Of a DNA stretch of 64,000 nt, positions 43,917 to 57,042 are shown one piece after another. Source of the stretch: Tetragonia tetragonoides (Eukaryota > Streptophyta > Magnoliopsida > Caryophyllales > Aizoaceae). The DNA lies in the NCBI GenBank assembly GCA_038025085.1, contig CM076148.1, positions 33,338,501 through 33,402,500 on the forward strand. Reading direction: 5' to 3'. Under the pieces are notes generated by a model. It had not been told where the DNA came from. It saw only the letters and a program-made list of their open reading frames with translations, and did not search any database. Made by a program: the position numbers and the translations under genes. Position 1 is the first letter of the stretch. Every line of letters begins with the position of its first letter.

Positions 43917-45490
43917 TGTAGACACCCTAATCGGTTCTCATCCCCTAGCACTACAAAGCCCGATGATGATGGTAATGGATTAATATGGACGTAAGTAGAA
44001 AAATAAATTTCTCAGAAATCTAGAACAAATTCCTTACAACCTCAGTATTTGGATGACCCTTGTTTTAAGGATTCGAACGCCTTTGACCTTGCCTCAATCA
44101 GGTTCCCGGATCAAAAGATATCGCGTCTCGAAGATTTGGGTCAAAACTGCTCGATCTAGACCTCCTGGGTCAGCCCAAGGGCATTTTTGTAATTTACTAA
44201 GCATTGAAAGTCAAAAATCCCTAGTTACGCACGCGCCTCCGGGTCGAGCGGCTGACGCTGATGACCCAGCGGCACACGCGTGACAGCGGGGGCCTTTTGG
44301 CCAGCCGCTAGGCCTAGCGGCATGCCGCTGAGCCCCAGCGGCACGCCGCTGAGCTTCATCGACAGCTGCAGCCGCTGGCCCCAGCTGGCCTCCGTGTGGC
44401 CGCTGGGCCCGATTTTCTGGTTGGGCCGAGTTTGGCACCAGGGCTGCAGCCCAAGCCCCTAATTTCGTCCCCTAACTCTATAATGCTACTCTTGACCCCC
44501 TTTTATGGGAGGTTGGTCAGTTTATAATCTTGAGAGCAATTTGAGAGCACAAAAACCCTAAATCATAGAGAATTCAGAATTTGAAGACTCAAGCAAGCCC
44601 TTGCATCCAACCTAGCACCCAAGATTGAAGAGAAATTTCAATTCTACTAGTCCCGTTCGAATATAACGTCCAGGTTATCCATCCTAAGAGCCTAAATCTC
44701 TTTATCTAAACTCTTCTTTTATTATTTATAATCATGTTTTACCTAACTTTTGATTATGGTTGAATAATTATGCATGTGTTTGATCTTTGTAAATAATTAT
44801 GCATGTTAGTTTAACTTAAAGTTTGCATATTTTCAATTGATTTATGCATATTGCATCTTTTTTATGTTTATTCATGCATGTAGCAACCTCTTTAGGTTTA
44901 TTTTAGCATAAAGTTGATTTTTTTGCATTGTACTTCCCATGAAGCTACTAACAAATTTATTGATGTGCATACGCAATGCTTGGCGCGTTTAGCAAAGTGT
45001 GGTAGGTTGGAGCGTTTTATTATTGCTCTTAACTCTTGGTTTGTGCTAAATAGATGATGCATGTAAATTGGATATAAATTGTGCAAAGTGATGACGGTAG
45101 TAAATTTTGTTGTCTTTAACTCACCTAGTTAAATTTAAGATCTTGAACGACCGGATTTATGTGGAACCATATAGTTTAAAAAAATATTTGACATGGATAA
45201 GCTTAGTAGAGGCCGTTAATTCGGGAGATTTAGATGAGATTGGTTTTGTTTATTTAATACATACACCCCCGAACTCAATATTTAGCCCCTTTGGGTATGA
45301 GTCAATTCCCAATAGGAATTGGGTGCACTTTTTGATGGTTCCCAATTATTTTCTTAAAAATTGGTGGCGAGTTCATTACTTGCGAATTATTCCTGAGAAC
45401 AAGAATTATATTGCTTATGACGTATTATTTAAGAGCCATTATTCCAAAATGAATGTCTCGAAAGACGCCGGAAAGACGAGAGTTCTTACA
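43917..45490 (+). mobile_element. Solo LTR (family 1, copy b) with perfect 5-bp target duplication
   Basis: Starts TGTAGACACCC, ends AGTTCTTACA, flanked by ATTAC at 43912-43916 and 45491-45495. It aligns end to end with 19059-20530 but carries an extra GC-rich stretch (about 44225-44440, CAGCGGCACGCCGCTGAGC-type repeats) that accounts for most of its greater length (1574 bp). Confidence 0.9.
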
Positions 45491-45503
45491 ATTACCACTA
45501 TCT

Positions 45504-45504
<1 letters not shown>

Positions 45505-45538
<34 letters not shown>

Positions 45539-45550
45539 AATATATATATT
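45505..45550. repeat. (GT)n(AT)n microsatellite
   Basis: About 10 GT units followed by AT repeats, immediately right of the solo LTR. Confidence 0.85.
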
Positions 45551-45835
45551 AAGAAAATGAGGATTCTCATCTCATTCACATAGCTAGCCAGCATAATTAT
45601 ATGCTAAATTACTAGTGTTATCCTATGATCATTAAAATGAGGCTAATGCACTGAAAAACATGAATGTAAATATCCTAAAACTATGAAGATTTGAAGAGCA
45701 GTCTTCCGTCATAAAGCTTCAAATATAAAGCTCATACACTACCTCCAGATTGTAAAAATTTATTCCATAGCTACCCAAATGATTAGCCTAATACAAATCT
45801 GAAATAAAAGGTATATATCCTTGTAACACTCCCGA

Positions 45836-46960
45836 ATTCACAACGATTTTCTAGGAACTATCGACGTCATTATACATGACTCGACACTACTGAATCGTCC
45901 TAAACCCGAAGGTTGTTACTGCAACATTTATCACTAAGGAATAAATGCTAAGCAGAAAGAAAAACTAGGTATCAAAAGTAGCATCTAAACAAACTAAACT
46001 TTAATATCAGAGTTGTCTATCAAGTGAACTTAAGTCCATTAAAGTATTATTAGAACTTTGCCTTCTAGGGCACAAATCAAACATCCCATAATCCAAAAGA
46101 ATAACAAGTCTAGAGAACCAGCCTACAATTAATCTCCAAGGCTACACATCCTCACTCAGCAACACCTGCACTTTGATTTGCATGACGGAAACAAGGTACA
46201 AAAGATAAGAGAAGAAACAAAATAAAACAAAAATCAAATAAACTGAATAAACGTCGTCCATACCCAGTAAAAACACTTTCTCTAACCTTACCTGAGTTTT
46301 ATAAGAATCATTGAAATTCATTTGCATGAACAAGTAGTCATACAATCAACCACACGCGTACTCAATATTCAATGACATGCAATTCTTGCTTATGTGATCT
46401 TTCGAACACAAACAAACAAACCATCTTGATTAGAGTAATAAGAGAGCGGATAGAACAACGATTACCCATACTGTTCATCGATTGATATTGACATGCCATG
46501 GACTTACTCTAGTGTATACTCACACTATCTCTAACATAATAATCGATACGTAGGGAATTAAACAATGGGGAATGATTAATCCCAAACACGCAACGAGGTG
46601 TCCATAAGTAACTTGGGAATCACACAGCCATATACTGCATCGATTAGATACAGTATTGATTGCTCGACTACTCCTAGGGATCCATTAGGAGTCTTATTTT
46701 CATTTACAATTCAATTCAAATAATTGCATTGGTCGACTTAGTGGTACAACAAGACCACGAATCACTACTCCATTTCATGCTTATGACAATAAATAATAAT
46801 AATAATGACGATAATGACATTACTGCACATAATCATGCTTGATATATGTCTAATGAAATTTCAGCAGCACTTCGGCAGTAAAACATGATATCCAAAATTT
46901 CACTTTCAACAAATAATCCAACAAGGTATATTAGGTGCTCATTAGTACTCAATAATATCC
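45836..46960 (-). mobile_element. Probable truncated Ty3/Gypsy LTR, minus orientation
   Basis: Begins TGTAACACTCCCGAATTC on the plus strand, which on the minus strand is a GAGTGTTACA end like that of solo LTR family 2. The interior is non-coding and LTR-like. I could not find the other terminus. Confidence 0.4.
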
Positions 46961-47034
46961 CATTCCAATTAGTAATTTGCAGAAGTAACAAAAAAAATAA
47001 TCTAATGTCTAGCTAGGATATAAACTAAATATAA

Positions 47035-49675
47035 TTAGCCAAGAATAGTTGGCAGTATATCAACACTTGAATGATCAGCATACTTGAGCTTCTTGATAGT
47101 TTTTTCTTTGCTTGTGTTTGCTTCATCAACTTCTTTTAGATCATCATTATCTATCTTATCATGAAGGCGCTTTGCTTGATCTTCTTCTGAAGTTTCCTCA
47201 TTTTCCTTACTATGACAGGAATAATTGACATGTAGTATACTTGGGTCAAAGATCTTCATCACAGTGAAGGTTTGTCAGAGAGCCTTAAGGTTGTATGAGG
47301 TAACTTTCACTTGGAATACATAAGTCTTGCACATGTTACTCTGAATCAGTTTTGGAATTTGGTCCTCATCGTCATCATCATCATCCTCCTGTGTATGAAT
47401 GTGTTATTCAAAATTCAGAATACAATTGATTGCATACTTTTCATTAGATAAGTCTATTTAAGATTTGAGTCTAACCTTGTCAGTAATAGATTCTTCGTAT
47501 AGGCTACTTGCATTGTGCCCTATGATTCTTTTAGCCTCATCATCAAAGACCACCAAGATTGTTGTTCCCGTACAATCTTGAACATCAAGCTCCAAGCGAT
47601 ACCTAATTAGTTATCACAAAAGTTATTTAAAGTAAAGTAACATCATAGCAAAAATTATTCAAAGTAAAGTAATAGCATGTTATGAACTATAAAATATAAG
47701 TTTCTTCAAATAATCTATACCTTGCTGTTGGGCTGATAACAAATTTCTCACAACCGTTACACCAAAAATCTATTCTTCTTGTAATTAGTTTCTTTTTACA
47801 TGATGGGCAAGAAACATAGTACCATCCATTATTACCGAACTTTAGCAACTTTCGCTTGGATATAAAAAATTAAATCCTGTAATAATCTCAAACCAAAAAA
47901 TAAGGGTCAGGTCAAGAAGATATTAAATTGAATGGATAATTGCATGGCCTAGTTGTCTTTTCTGTTAGCTTAGGAATAAAGGGGGATGAAGGGAATTTTT
48001 TTTGTCTTGAAATAATGCTAGCAAGCAACAGGAAATGTAGGAACATGTCATGGAAGAGTAGTTTGATCTTGCATTGTTTAACACATTTATTCACAATTTC
48101 TTGTTCATTTTCATTTTCCCTGGCTATAAAAAAGCAATCTTCAAACCTTAATGCAGTGAGCTGTATGAATACGATTCTTATGAATGTTTAATTGCAGAAA
48201 CATATGAACTACATTTGTTCCATCAACATCTCTGTGCATTAGTTTACCCTATCCAAAATTAGTTTGCTACGTGCTAGCAGTTCAGAAATTCCAATCTTCA
48301 GGACTCGCAAAGAGCTTGTTCAATTGAAGTGTCCCAATTTTTTATTCTGGTTTCTCCTCTCTAGAGAAATGATAATACAAAAAACAGCAATATTTACAAA
48401 AATAATAGTTGATTAACATATAGTTTAAAATTCTACAATAGGTGCACGACTCTGAAGGAATTAAGTATATTACCTCCATTGCTTCATTAGCCCGTTAACC
48501 TCTGGGATATCTAAGTTCACAAATACTTTGCTTGATAATGAAGTTCTCAAAGATAGGGATCCTATAATTTGACGGTATTTATTTTTTATTATAAAATTAG
48601 TTAACCTAAAAGAAAAGCGAGAGAGAGGTACTTCAAACACTAGCAAAATTTTAGTATTATGTGGGTTAAATTCTAGGATACCCTTAAACTCCTTTACCAG
48701 AGTAGAAGGCACAATTACTACCAAATGTGTGGTAGTGTCAGTCACTTTTTGCCTTTGTTGGGTATACTCTTGAGGAAATTTGTCCCACAACGCCATTTGT
48801 ACTCGTTTTTTCCTATTAATATAAAAACTTAATTAAAAAAATTCGAAAAATTATACACACAAACTCTAACTTTTGTTTAACTTCTACATACCAGAGGTTT
48901 TCAATTTCAATTACTATATAGTCACCATAAATAGGGTGAGTATTTTGGACTTCATTCACAAGTACGCCAATCATATCTGCAAAAACATAAAGGTGATAAA
49001 ATAGGTAAAAAATATATAAAAAATATGTAAAAAGTATACATAATGTCATAGTATCTAGTTTGAGTTGAAGTTAACATACCAATAAGTGTTTCATTGTCAC
49101 GCCGACTTTCCAAGTTGTGGAACTGAATGAAATCAAACCGATGCCTTGGGATGATACTATTCTCTGATCTTGAGGTGCCTCCTTTACGATAGTGTTTGAA
49201 AAGAATTTGATCATAACCTTATTGTCACTAACCCGATATTTTTCCTTATTATTAGGTGTGATCTCAAAGTTCATGATTGTATAGATTCCCCCTTCAGCAA
49301 GTTTTGGACGAAAAGCTTGAACAAAATCCCCTTTTATTATTGCATGTATATACTTCTTCTGCATAGATAAATGAAACGAGTAAGAATTTTAAAAATAGAT
49401 TTAGTTGGTAAACCAATAATTATTGTTATGGCTTTATGTACGTCCTCATCGATCAAAATCATGTCCATGCTAATAAGATTGTCTTTATTTGTGATATTCA
49501 TGACATCCCACAGTCTTGAAACACGGGCTTTGATTTTCCAATATGTCTTCTTGGCATTCAACTCGCGGATGAAATTGATAAAACTGAAATTTAAAAAATA
49601 ATATATTTTTAGACAAACTTCATAAATATATAAATTAATGCAGTTTGAATATCTAGAATACCTGGAGGGGGCCAT
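47035..49675 (-). pseudogene. RPA1-like single-stranded-DNA-binding protein gene, broken
   Basis: An OB-fold protein related to the 70-kDa subunit of replication protein A. At least nine exons on the minus strand: 49675-49662, 49583-49442, 49358-49080, 48976-48892, 48812-48682, 48561-48474, 47854-47721, 47602-47476 and 47388-47035. Landmarks in order: INFIREL..KTYWKIKARVSRLWD, DMILIDED, YIHAIIKGDF, DMIGVLVNEV, MALWDKF, FVNLDIPEV, a zinc finger CPSC...CNGC, RYRLELDVQDCTG and an acidic/basic tail. Splice sites are GT-AG and most phases agree. Exon 3 is one base short of the expected frame (near 49160, before PRHRFDFIQF), and a TGA at 47275-47277 interrupts exon 9. An exon between 48474 and 47854 may be missing. 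Such short RPA1-like genes are often host paralogues or Helitron cargo; no Helitron ends were found. Confidence 0.7.
47720..47854 (-). other. RPA-type zinc-finger exon
   Basis: Encodes WYYVSCPSCKKK and DFWCNGCEKF, a CX2C-X13-CX2C finger as in the C-terminal OB domain of RPA1. This is the clearest support for the family call. Confidence 0.75.
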
Positions 49676-49974
49676 TGATTTGTTGAAGGTGATAATGAAA
49701 ATTTTGCTACTTTTGCTTCAGATGAAGTTGAATGTGAAAGATGTATCAAATACTCCTATTCTTTAATAGACAGAAAAACACTTTGGAGATCAAATTGGAT
49801 TCTTCTACCTTTTACCACTTGGAGAGCAAAACTAATGTAAGTTCTTTTTTTCTACAAACGTGTAAGTTTTCAGTTTTTTTTTTCTATAAACGTTGTAGTT
49901 GGTTAACGTGATATTTTTTTTGTAAGTTGCAGACTTGTAGTTGGTTATATCAGGGAAACTTTTTTAATGATACA
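49676..49974. other. Upstream of the RPA-like gene, non-coding
   Basis: T-rich; it shares scraps (GGATTCTTCTACC, GTAGTTGGTTAACGTGATA) with the duplication that follows. No TATA box I would trust. Confidence 0.4.
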
Positions 49975-50320
49975 CTTGGAATCTTAGAGAGTTGGAGTTG
50001 CAATGGAGCTCTATTTTGTCACAAAAAGGATTGTTCAACCGTTTATTTTCACATGTTTAATAGGATTCTTCTACCTTTTTTTTCCTATAATAATACATTT
50101 GATGAAAGTTGCAGTTGGTCAACGTGATAATATCAAGGAGTCTTGGGGAGGTAACCAGGGAATATACCAATACACCAATCTATTTAGATTGAATTATATT
50201 TATCATTTTTCACTTGGAGTTTTGGAGAGTTGGAGATGCAATGGAGCTCTACTTTGTCACAAAAAGGATTGTTCAACCGTTTATTTCCCACAAGCTTAAT
50301 AGGATTCTTCTACCACTTTT
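49975..50320 (+). repeat. Two-unit tandem duplication, about 240-bp period
   Basis: The block GAGAGTTGGAG.TGCAATGGAGCTCTA.TTTGTCACAAAAAGGATTGT..AATAGGATTCTTCTACC occurs at about 49987-50075 and 50223-50320. Short frames through it repeat as well and are not genes. Confidence 0.85.
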
Positions 50321-50759
50321 TTTCGTTGATTTTCCACAAGTTTAATAGGATTCATCTACCATTTTTTTTCTTCACAACTTTAATATTTTCTGTAATAATA
50401 CATTTGCCTACGTGGCATGCCTTAGAAGGCTCAAAAAATGCAGCTTTATACAGCTTTATATATATACATTGATTGATTAATATTATTATTACTTTTATTA
50501 TTATTGTTGTTGTTGTTGTTGTGGCTACCATAACCCATACAACGCAATAAAACCTCGCCAAACTACTCCAGCTAATACTAGAGCACAAGTTATACCGTCT
50601 CCTTGGATAGTAACATTGCCCATTCCATGAAGGTTTGTGTTCTTATCCAGAGACTAAATGCATCTACAATCCTCATTACAATTAAGCTACCTCCCCCAGC
50701 AAAACTAAACAACCAGTGATTCAAAACACAAAATACACAGATTTTACACAAAATATATA
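50321..50759. other. Non-coding with ATT/GTT microsatellite
   Basis: A triplet microsatellite at 50478-50522, then AC-rich sequence. No gene. Confidence 0.5.
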
Positions 50760-51180
50760 GTCCGAATGGTGCTTGAAATAATTTTGCAGTTTCTCGTTCT
50801 TAGCTGCAGAGCCTCTAGCATGTAGACAACAAATTATCTCCCTCATAATGCTTGCACATGTTGATGCTTGATTCTAGAAAATTCTCATATTGCACTCCTT
50901 CCAAACATAATAAATGACAGCAGTAAAACATGCATAGAATACCTTGCTTTTCAGGAATTGCCCTTATAGTCTTGACTGATTTGTTGCACTATATTATTCT
51001 AGTCCCACTGTATTGCAGGGACTTGCATCCATTGAAAACACTTGTTCCAAATTTGCACAGCAAACTCATATGTAAAAAAGAAGTGTTCCTAGGTCTCTTC
51101 ATTACTTTTGCACAGCACACAGTTGTTAGGCCCTTACATGCCAATTTGTATAGGGTCTTCCAGATAGGGAGTCTTCCCTT
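50760..51180 (-). pseudogene. LINE ORF2 C-terminal fragment (zf-RVT region)
   Basis: On the minus strand, broken frames give LPIWKTLYKLACKGL, CVLCKSNEE, EHFFF and IWNKCFQWMQVP, matching the zf-RVT region of the LINE at 53.7-57.0 kb, followed by its degenerate tail. Several stops; a decayed fragment. Confidence 0.7.
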
Positions 51181-51240
51181 CAGGGGCGGACCCACAGTGC
51201 ATAGTAGGTATGCATGTGCATACGCTCTTTCCAAAAAAAA
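51181..51240 (+). mobile_element. hAT-like terminus
   Basis: CAGGGGCGGACCCA is the classic start of plant hAT elements and lies exactly where the LINE fragment ends. No matching right terminus was found, so this is a truncated end, or an element whose right end I could not identify. Confidence 0.5.
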
Positions 51241-52011
51241 AAATTAATTTACTTAAAAAAAGAAAGAAAGGAAAACTATGCCAGACTCAGAAACTAAAAG
51301 CACTAAAAGTCAAAAGCTTGAAAACGTGTGAATTGTGAAAGGCCCCATGTGATGCCTGACAAAGTTAGAATACCAAAGCCCATTTTTTTTATTCCTCTCT
51401 CTCTCTCTCACTCTCACTCTCACCCTCACCTTTCCTTTTACCTGCTGGTTCTTAAAGAGCAGTCTGCTCCGCCTCTTTTAGTCCTGTCACAATCATCTCT
51501 TTCTCTTATGTCTCATACTCAAAGAGACAAAGACACAACACAACAGACTGACTGACAGTCCCGGACCCAAACCCTCGGACCCACACGACATCAATTGATC
51601 GAAAATATTTAGGCAAGTTCCTAGTTTTAACTTTAATTTTAATCTATAATTTGAAATTTTGATCAGTTGTTGACTTGTAAGTGTGTGCTAATAATATTAT
51701 TTTATTATGTTTACCGTTAACTTGTTGATATTAGTTTTAATTTATTGTGTTTATTGTTGTTGATATTAAATTGCTAGTAGTTAGAAACTTGAAATTTTGA
51801 TTTGAATATCTAATTACTAATTAGGACTTCAATTAAAATAAAGTAAATAATTTAGTTATGCCAAATTTGCTATTTCAATTCAATTTAAGCAAAAAATTAA
51901 AATAATATATATATGCACTAATTGTAATAATGGTCTTTCAAAATTTCAGTTACTACTTTCAAGCTGATGAACGGTAACGAGCTATTAAAACAGAAGAAAA
52001 AAGGGAGAAAC
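51241..52011. other. Non-coding between the hAT-like terminus and the minus-strand LTR
   Basis: A CT-rich microsatellite lies near 51394-51430; the rest is AT-rich. No gene recognised. Confidence 0.5.
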
Positions 52012-53684
52012 TGTAAGGACCCGAGATTTCCTACGTGTTCCACGGAGTGCGTCCTCATAGAAAATTTGTAAGTTGGGGGCTTAGATAAGTTCAAGGGACC
52101 ATCGAGTTAGAAAAGCTTTTAAAAAGATTTGAATTGAATAAAAACCATGAAAGAGGTCACAAATCTGCTATCGGCATTTTATCGAAGGGACAAACCGAAG
52201 GGACAATCCGAAGGGACAACCCAATAGCGCGATAAGTGAACTGATCATGTTTTTAGAAAGACTCCGGCTCATATAGAACATATGAGTACCCAAGAATAAA
52301 GGGTTCGGGGGCGAAGGTATGAGGTGGGAAGGTGTTAGGCACCCAACTTGTCCGTATTAAGACGGCCTCTACTAACTCAAGTTTGCTTAATACTTTAAAG
52401 ACATAATTCCCATGCAAAACCGGATTAACAACCTAGACTTAGACTATTAATTGGTTCATCACAAGCATCACAACATTTATTTTTAACCCTTATTTAGACA
52501 TGCATTTGATTGACAAGTTGAGCATTACAACGACTATACAGACAATATTTAGGAAGCAATAAAACGTTATTCTAACATGATATCTACATTATGACTACTG
52601 GAAAATAAACAGTTAAACAATTAATTTAATTTGAGCCCTCAGGAATTTGTACCTGAACCGTAGGCTATATTTGACAAGAATAGTAAAAATAGATCTCAAG
52701 TTTGAAAGAAAGAGGGGGAAGCTCGGTGTCAATACTCCCGAGAATAGAGGTTGTCAACTGTAGACTCTGTGTTTTGAACTGAGGGTGAAGGGTTGTTTAT
52801 ATAGGCGAGGGAAGTAGGGTTGTACGGTCGAATTTGAGCTGAAAAATGAGACGGACTTGAAAAATGAGTCGGGCCCGAAGAGAAGTCAGAGCCGCTAGCG
52901 GCCCTGCAAATTTGGTCAGCGCCGCTAGCGGCCCTGCAAGGCCGCTGACGGCTGTCAGCTTTCCAACTGTCTAGGCCATATCTCACTCGTTTGGGCTCCA
53001 AATTAGATGATTCAAGGTGCGTTGGAAAGATTATTGGGTCTAGTTTCATATGACTTTGGTTTAAGGTCCAAATATTTTGTGTATCTCGAAGTATACCCGA
53101 AAGAGTAAGGAGAGGTCAGTTTTGGAGTACGCATCAGTGTTGGGCTCGTAACTCCTTAGTTTGAAATGTGGTGTGGGATAATGATATGTCATTGAAAATA
53201 TATTTTAATAAGGAATCCAAAAATATAAGGCTCACAAATTAATTCAACCAAATAAACTCCAAAATAGGGCTGAAAACACGGTCCACGGTATTCGGCTACA
53301 TCTGTTTTGACCCTAAACTTTGTTTGGCCATAACTCTGAGGTGCGGAATCGTATTTGGACACGGAAGGAAGCAATGGAAAGCTCTTGAAAGGAGCTTTCA
53401 AGTGAAGTGGAAATGAAGGAGTGTTTGGAGGAAAAACTTGAGATCCTATCTTAACTATTAAAGCAAAACTAGCAGTTCAAACTTAATTTTTTTTTTTTTT
53501 TTTTGGAAAGTAAGAAATGTATTAAATACTTCCAAATATGAATGTGTTACAATCAGTTCAGTTTACACCCAAACTCTACGAGATCTCCTTTGCTACCTAC
53601 TTGAGAGGAACTAGAATAGTCCACTCTCATTTTTACAAGGCGGCCCCTCTCAGCAAATAAAACATCACAACAATCACAGGGAAA

Positions 53685-56600
53685 TCAAACAAAATAGTTC
53701 AAATTCTGAAGGAAAAATTCTCTAACTTTCCTGTTTTCAGAATGTGCAGCACGGCCATGTATGGTAGAGATAAGCTCCTTCATAACTTGATCAACAGCAG
53801 CTTTCTTCTCTTGGAATAATCTGTTGTTCCTTTCTCTCCAAGTATAGTAGATCACCCCACTGAAACATGCTCTCATTGCCTTGTTGCGCACTGATTTACC
53901 TCTGTACTGAGTACTCATCTGCTGATATATACTTGGCCACTTCCAGCTAGGTTGTGGCATACAAAGCCACTGAAATAATTTCTGCCAGAGCTGCTGCACA
54001 AAGTCACATTCAAAGAACACATGTTGAAAGCTCTCATCCTCTTGCTTGCATAGTACACATATGCCTGGATCCTGCACGCCAATTTTTCTCAAGTTTTTCC
54101 ATATAGGTAATCTCTCCCTTATGCACATCCAGCTAATAAATCTCCATCTTGGCAGACCTAAGGAATTCCAGACCAGAGAGGTCCAGGGTTTCCTTGGGAT
54201 AGCAGGCAAAAAGATTGCATAGGCTTTGCTGACTTTGTATCTAGTTGCTGTGCACACGAACTGTTGCAGTTCAGCTCTGTTGTCAAAAATCTTTTGTACC
54301 AGCCATGATGCTTGTTGTGGCTTTCTCATTGTCCAGAAGTCACTGTGCTTGATATAGTAATTGCTTATCCACTTCACCCACAGTTTTTCCTTGTTGTGTT
54401 GTATATCCCAAAGTAGCTTTCCTAGAGAAGCTTTATTCCATAGTTTGAAATTAAACAGCCCCAATCCCCCCTTTGCAGCTGGCAAGCAGACATCCTCGCA
54501 GGCTACTAGGGCTCTTGAGCTAGGGTTAGCTGTTTCTGTCCATAAAAACCTCCTGCAGACTTGCTCTATGTTGTGTATCACAATCATAGGGATATAGAAG
54601 AATTGAGCCCAGAAGTTTTGCAAGGAAAATAACACTGATTTAATGAGCTGAAGTCTTCCAGCATAAGAGAGAAATTTGGATGTCCAAGCTTGCACCCTTT
54701 CAGTCATTTTCTGCACCAAAGGGTCAAATTGGTTTGCTTGGAGTCTTTTTGAGGTCAAAGGGACCCCAAGATATCTGAATGATAATATCCCCTCCTGCAT
54801 TCCCAGGGAAGAGATAATTTCTTGTTTCATATCACTATCCACACCTCCAAAATACAGCTCTGACTTGCTTTCATTTGCTTTTAAACCAGAACAGGCAGAA
54901 AAAGCATTGAATTTTGTAATCAGTGTTGCTACTGACTCAGCATCTCCTCTGGAAAATAATAGCAGATCGTCTGCAAACACACAATGCAGCAGAGAGAACT
55001 TTTTGCATCGAGGGTGATATCTAAAATTACTCTTAGTCTTCAGTTCTCTGAGGCATCTTGACAGATAGTCCATAGCAATAACAAATAGATATGGTGAGAT
55101 AGGATCTCCCTGCCTGAGTCCTCTCTTACAAACAAATGGATCAAGAGGGCAACCATTGAACATAATAGAGTAGCTCACTGTAGTAATACACATCATGATC
55201 CATTTCACAAACTTCACAGGAAAATGCATACCATAGAGCACTTGTTCCAGGAAACACCATTCTAAAGAGTCATATGCCTTCCTTAAATCTATCTTTAATG
55301 TGCATCTAGGGGATATATTCTTCCTACCATAATGCTTAATAAGCTCATGAGAAAGAATAATGTTATCTCCTATTAATCTCCCCTTTATAAAAGCAGTTTG
55401 CTCCAAAAGTATCAACCCATGCAGCACAGTACTCAATCTATTAGCCAAGGCTTTAGAGAGTATCTTATATAAAACATTACAACATGCTATGGGACGATAA
55501 TCACTCACATATGTGGGACTAGATTTCTTAGGCACAAGAGTCACAGAGGTGCAGTTAACAGATTTGAGCATTTTACCTGAGTGAAAGGTACTGGTAACAG
55601 CTGCCACAATATTAGTACATATATGCTCCCATGATGCCTTATAGAAAGCTGCAGTGAAGCCATTAGGCCCTGGTGCCTTGTCATCTTCTATCTCCCATAA
55701 AGATTTTTTGATTTCCTGAGTTGAAAATTCCTCACAAAGAGCAATCTGTTGTTCTGTAGTGAGGCAAGGCCCATTTCTCATAGTAAGAGGATCAATTGAA
55801 GGCAGCTCACCAGCAGCTTCTCCCATCATGCCATGGAGAAAATTCCTGAACTCAGTTTGCACCTCACCCATCTATGTCAATTTCACATTATTTGTTGTAT
55901 AAATTGAAGAGATTCTATTAAAAGCTCTCATGCTTTTTACACATGCATGAAAATATCTCGAGTTATCATCTCCAGCCTTGATCCAGTCAAGTCTAGACTT
56001 TTGTCTCATAATTAGCTCTTCTGTGTCTCTCAGTTTGCACAAACTAGCCATATCCTGTTGCTCTCTTTCAATCAAAGTTGTGTTGAATTTATCAGCATCC
56101 AGCAATTTCTGAGTTTGCAGCAAGGAGTCTTGTGCAATATGGATTTTTGCTTCCTGATGAGGACAGTAAATATCAGAGCTCTTAATAGCATTCTTTACTC
56201 TCTTGTGTTTCTTCACAACACAATACATTCTCGACCCCTGTCCCTCAAATCTTCAATTTTCTTCAATAAGGTTTTTATAACCTGATCTGCCAGTCCAGAT
56301 ATTAAAAAACCTAAAAGGTTTTTTTGTATCATTTAAATCTTGCTGTAAATTAATAAGAGCAGGGGAATGATCTGATACATATGGAGCTAAATAATCAGCT
56401 TCCACATTAGGGAATGTAGATAGCTATTCGAGGTTACCTAGTACTCTGTCAATCTTACTGTAAACTCTCTCTTGTGCTTGTTGTTTGTTACACCAAGTGT
56501 AATCCATTCCCTTGCCTCTAATATCTTCCAGGTTCAGATTATAGCAAAAATCATGAAGTTCTTCAGTCCCAGATAACTGATTCCCAATATGAACCCTTTC

Positions 56601-57042
56601 TGACACTTGCAAAGTAGTATTAAAATCTCCTCCAACAAGCCATGGGTCTGAAATACTTCTTCCAAAAGTTTCAATATCACTCCAACACCTATGCCTAGCA
56701 ATGGCACAGTTCCTTGCATAAATCACAGTGAGGTAAATAACAGGACCACCATTAACAGACAAATTGAGATGCACAAATTGATCTGATGTCTGCAAAATCT
56801 ACACAGTCAACACAGAGGGATCCCAAGATAACCAAATTCTTCCATTTTTCAGCATCAACATGATTATAGAAGTGTAACCATTGACTATTAATTTTTGCAG
56901 ACATTTTTGCCATTTTATTCTCTTTAACTTTTGTCTCAAGAAGTGCCACAAAGCTAGCTTTATTCTGAATAAAATGCTTCTTAATATCTCTGAATTTTGA
57001 GGGCTTATTCATCCCTCTCACATTCCAGATGAGGAGTTTCAT
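53685..57042 (-). pseudogene. LINE ORF2 (endonuclease, reverse transcriptase, zf-RVT), nearly intact
   Basis: About 1119 codons from the ATG at 57042. The endonuclease opens with IWNVRGMN and keeps LLETK, GGDFN and YSKIDRVLG. The frame shifts at an A-run near 56845. In-frame stops lie at 56799-56801, 56424-56426, about 56240 and 55872-55874. From 55871 to 53685 the frame is uninterrupted for 728 codons, with PGPNGFTAAFYK, SDYRPIACCNVLYK, LKIDLRKAYDSLEW (first catalytic Asp), GLRQGDPISPYLF and FADDLLLF (catalytic Asp pair, near residue 300), and the zf-RVT domain CVLCKQEDESFQHVFFEC. The catalytic motifs are intact, so the element died recently. Confidence 0.9.

Noticed and set aside
51181..51600. 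Complete hAT element starting at CAGGGGCGGACCCA
   Set aside because: No complementary terminus or 8-bp duplication could be found downstream, so only the single end is annotated.
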